From the NCBI GenBank assembly GCA_037013685.1, contig CM072892.1:2418001-2482000 (forward strand): a stretch of DNA of 64,000 nt, read 5' to 3'. Below, one piece after another: positions 61,837 to 64,000 of this stretch; the first letter of the stretch is position 1, and every line of letters starts with the position of its first letter. This DNA comes from Acridotheres tristis (lineage: Eukaryota; Chordata; Aves; Passeriformes; Sturnidae). Position numbers and translations under genes: made by a program. Below the pieces are notes generated by a model, which had not been told where the DNA came from, did not search any database, and was given only the letters and a program-made list of their open reading frames with translations.

Positions 61837-62640
61837 ATCCGTCGATCACCTCGTGATCGGTGTCGGAGGGAGCTCTCGCCTTAGGGCTCGTCCCGAGATG
61901 CGTGGCTGGGGCCGGGTGGCTCAGGTGTCACCTGGGAAAAGCCACCGCGGCCTCTCACAGGGACAAAAGGTTGGAAGGGTTGGAGTCGCTGGGTGCTGCT
62001 GTCACCCTTAGGGCTGGTGCCACCTGGAGAAAGGCTCAGCCCTGCTGGGGAAGGGCAGGGGGGTGTTGGGAAGCAGAGTTTGCTGCTGGTGTCCTTCCCA
62101 GCAAGGTCTCCGTGGTTTTTTGGGATGCAGCTCCTGGAGATGGGGCTGGGTGGCTGCAAACACCCATCCGTGCCTCCAGATCCATAAGGATTGGGAAGGA
62201 GAGGAAGGGAGCAGTGTATCCTCAAAAAAAAATCCCTTTTTTTAGGCTGGTTGCCTCAAGAAATGCACTTTTTCAGGGGCTAGTCTGTGTGCTCATGTCT
62301 GTCTGTTTGTCTGTGCAACACCCCTGAGATTTTAGGCACTAAAATCCTTGGGTCCCTGAGGGGCATTAAGGTACTAAAAAAGTCAAATTTTGGCACTTCC
62401 CTGGCGCTGTGATGGAGCTGAGCAGCTCCTCCTCAGCACCCATTTGGAAATTCCCTTTGCCCTGTGATTTTTGCAAGAGCCAACAACAAAGGGAATGAAG
62501 ATCCTGACCAGGGAATGGTCACAGCCATGAGTTTCACCCACATCCAGGGTGATGCTGCTGGTGAGGTCTGGGTTTGTCCTTGACTGGGACAAATATTTAT
62601 TTAAAATAAAACAAACAAACAAAAAAATCAATAAAAGCAA
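61837..62640 (+). other. PTGER2: PTGER2 3' UTR
   Basis: Unbroken sequence from the stop to two AATAAA signals. No repeat was recognised in it. Confidence 0.5.
62605..62610 (+). terminator. PTGER2: Probable PTGER2 poly(A) signal
   Basis: AATAAA, with a second copy at 62630-62635. Which one is used cannot be told from sequence. Confidence 0.5.
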
Positions 62641-62649
62641 AAAACCAAC

Positions 62650-64000
62650 TGCAAAACCATCATCAATCCTGCCCCGTTGGGCAACATCCTTCAACACCAC
62701 TATTTTTTTTTTTCTGGGATTTCTCTTGCTCTTTGGGACTCCAGGTTCGTTCCCACTGGGATGAGGAGCATCCAACTCCACATCCCAAGGCCACCACTGC
62801 CATTAGGAATTTTCCTGTGGCTCCCGTTTGAGCAGCATCCGACACACCCAGTGTGCAATTCTGAGTGTGGAGTCTCACGTGGGAGCTGCAGCTCTGCTCA
62901 GGGAGCCCAAAGGTGCCAAGATTTGGGGCTTTTTCTGTGGTTTGTGAGTCGAGGTGATGTTAAAAAAAAAAAAAAAAGTTATTATTTAAATAATAAATGT
63001 CTCTCTCAAAGGAGCCTGCTGAATCATGCATGGGTTTGTGCTTGTGATGCTCCTCAGGGTCGATCTGGCTGCTGGAGGAAATGTCTCGGATGTGGGATGA
63101 AACCACGGGAATGGGGGGAGAGGGCAGCAGGAGAGGCTGGCTGGGGGAAGTGGATGCCTCCAATTTCCTAAAAAGTGGCAAGAAACTGTATTTTACAGAT
63201 GCAGAATGACATTTTTTTATCAGAGCTACAGAAATCCCACCCCCCCCTCCCATCTCTGAGCTCTTCCCTAAAACCTGCCTATCCCACAGCCAGGCAAAAA
63301 GCTCCCACCTGTTATCAAAACACAATCCCCAGAAATACCCACCCTAAAAAAAGGCAGAATTGAGGTCACTCCTGTCAGGCAGCCAATGTCCACAGGAAGT
63401 TTCCTGGCCTCCCAAATGCGTGTGGGCAGATGTCAGGCAGGGGCTGCAGGTTTTTGGCAGCACCCCGTGGCTGGGGGGCTTTGGAGAGGAGGGTGTGGAA
63501 TTTTAGGGAAAGGGTTTCCAGATGTGCCTGCCCGTGGGGGTGAATTTGGGATTGATGGACTATCATTAATCCTGGTGCCAACCTAGGGAACCCAAATTTG
63601 GCACCATCCCACCCCAGCATTTGGAGGGCACAGTCATCCCTTCCCAAATTATTGCCACAGCAGCAGGAAATAAACATTCTGGGCTCGGTTTTGGGGCTCC
63701 CATCGTGGCTCAGGGTGTGCTCAGCTGAAAAAGGAGCCAAAAACTTTGGGGTGAGCCTTGAGTCCTTGAGCTTTATTTATCTGGATGGTCATGACCTGGT
63801 TGCTCACGCTGGAATTTCAGGACCAGTTGCCTAATTCTCCTCTAAGCCAGAGTGGAATGGCTTCCTGGCGTGCAAAAGATAGAAAGAACATTTTTTTAAA
63901 AATGGGGAAACTGTTGGAAATGGCAAAGAGGTCACATCCTGCAGGGACAGAATGTGACATGGTGGGAATAGGACCCAGCAGGATCCCTGGCACAACCCAA
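62650..64000. other. Right-hand intergenic flank
   Basis: No gene recognised. Features are an A-run near 62960, C-rich sequence near 63240, and TTTATT at about 63772-63777, which reads AATAAA on the - strand and could be a poly(A) signal for a gene lying to the right. Confidence 0.35.

Overview
This window is vertebrate nuclear DNA, almost certainly from a bird and possibly a songbird. It carries more than 20 CR1-type LINE fragments, several LTR-like insertions of avian character, short introns and strong CpG islands. Gene order RTRAF, NID2, PTGDR, PTGER2 matches human 14q22.1. Assignment to birds rests on repeat type and is an inference; I ran no search.

Layout: (1) RTRAF, + strand, 78-14176, eight coding exons, 244 aa. 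(2) NID2 (nidogen-2), - strand, 33681 down to 15331, read here as 22 coding exons. Their lengths sum to 4026 nt, an open frame of 1341 aa plus stop. RTRAF and NID2 are tail to tail; their proposed poly(A) signals are about 250 bp apart. (3) About 12 kb of repeat-rich intergenic DNA (33.9-45.6 kb) with minisatellites and a few candidate conserved non-coding blocks. (4) PTGDR (prostaglandin D2 receptor DP1), + strand, 46040-49970, two coding exons, 360 aa. (5) PTGER2 (prostaglandin E2 receptor EP2), + strand, 56654-61836, two coding exons, 362 aa. The two receptors are tandem paralogues with an intron at the same place (end of TM6, phase 0).

Functionally, RTRAF is an RNA-metabolism protein (tRNA-ligase complex, RNA transport), NID2 is a basement-membrane linker protein, and PTGDR and PTGER2 are Gs-coupled prostanoid receptors. 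They are linked by ancient synteny rather than one pathway, apart from the paralogous receptor pair.

The most notable point is that NID2 encodes three thyroglobulin type-1 modules where human NID2 has two. The first two exons are nearly identical at the nucleotide level, which implies a recent in-frame exon duplication or gene conversion. Other points are two RGD tripeptides in NID2, an intronic tandem duplication that copied a splice donor, LTR-like insertions close to splice sites, a roughly 770-bp polypyrimidine tract in RTRAF, and a PTGDR intron built largely from degenerate arrays. I saw no CRISPR array, operon or prokaryotic feature.
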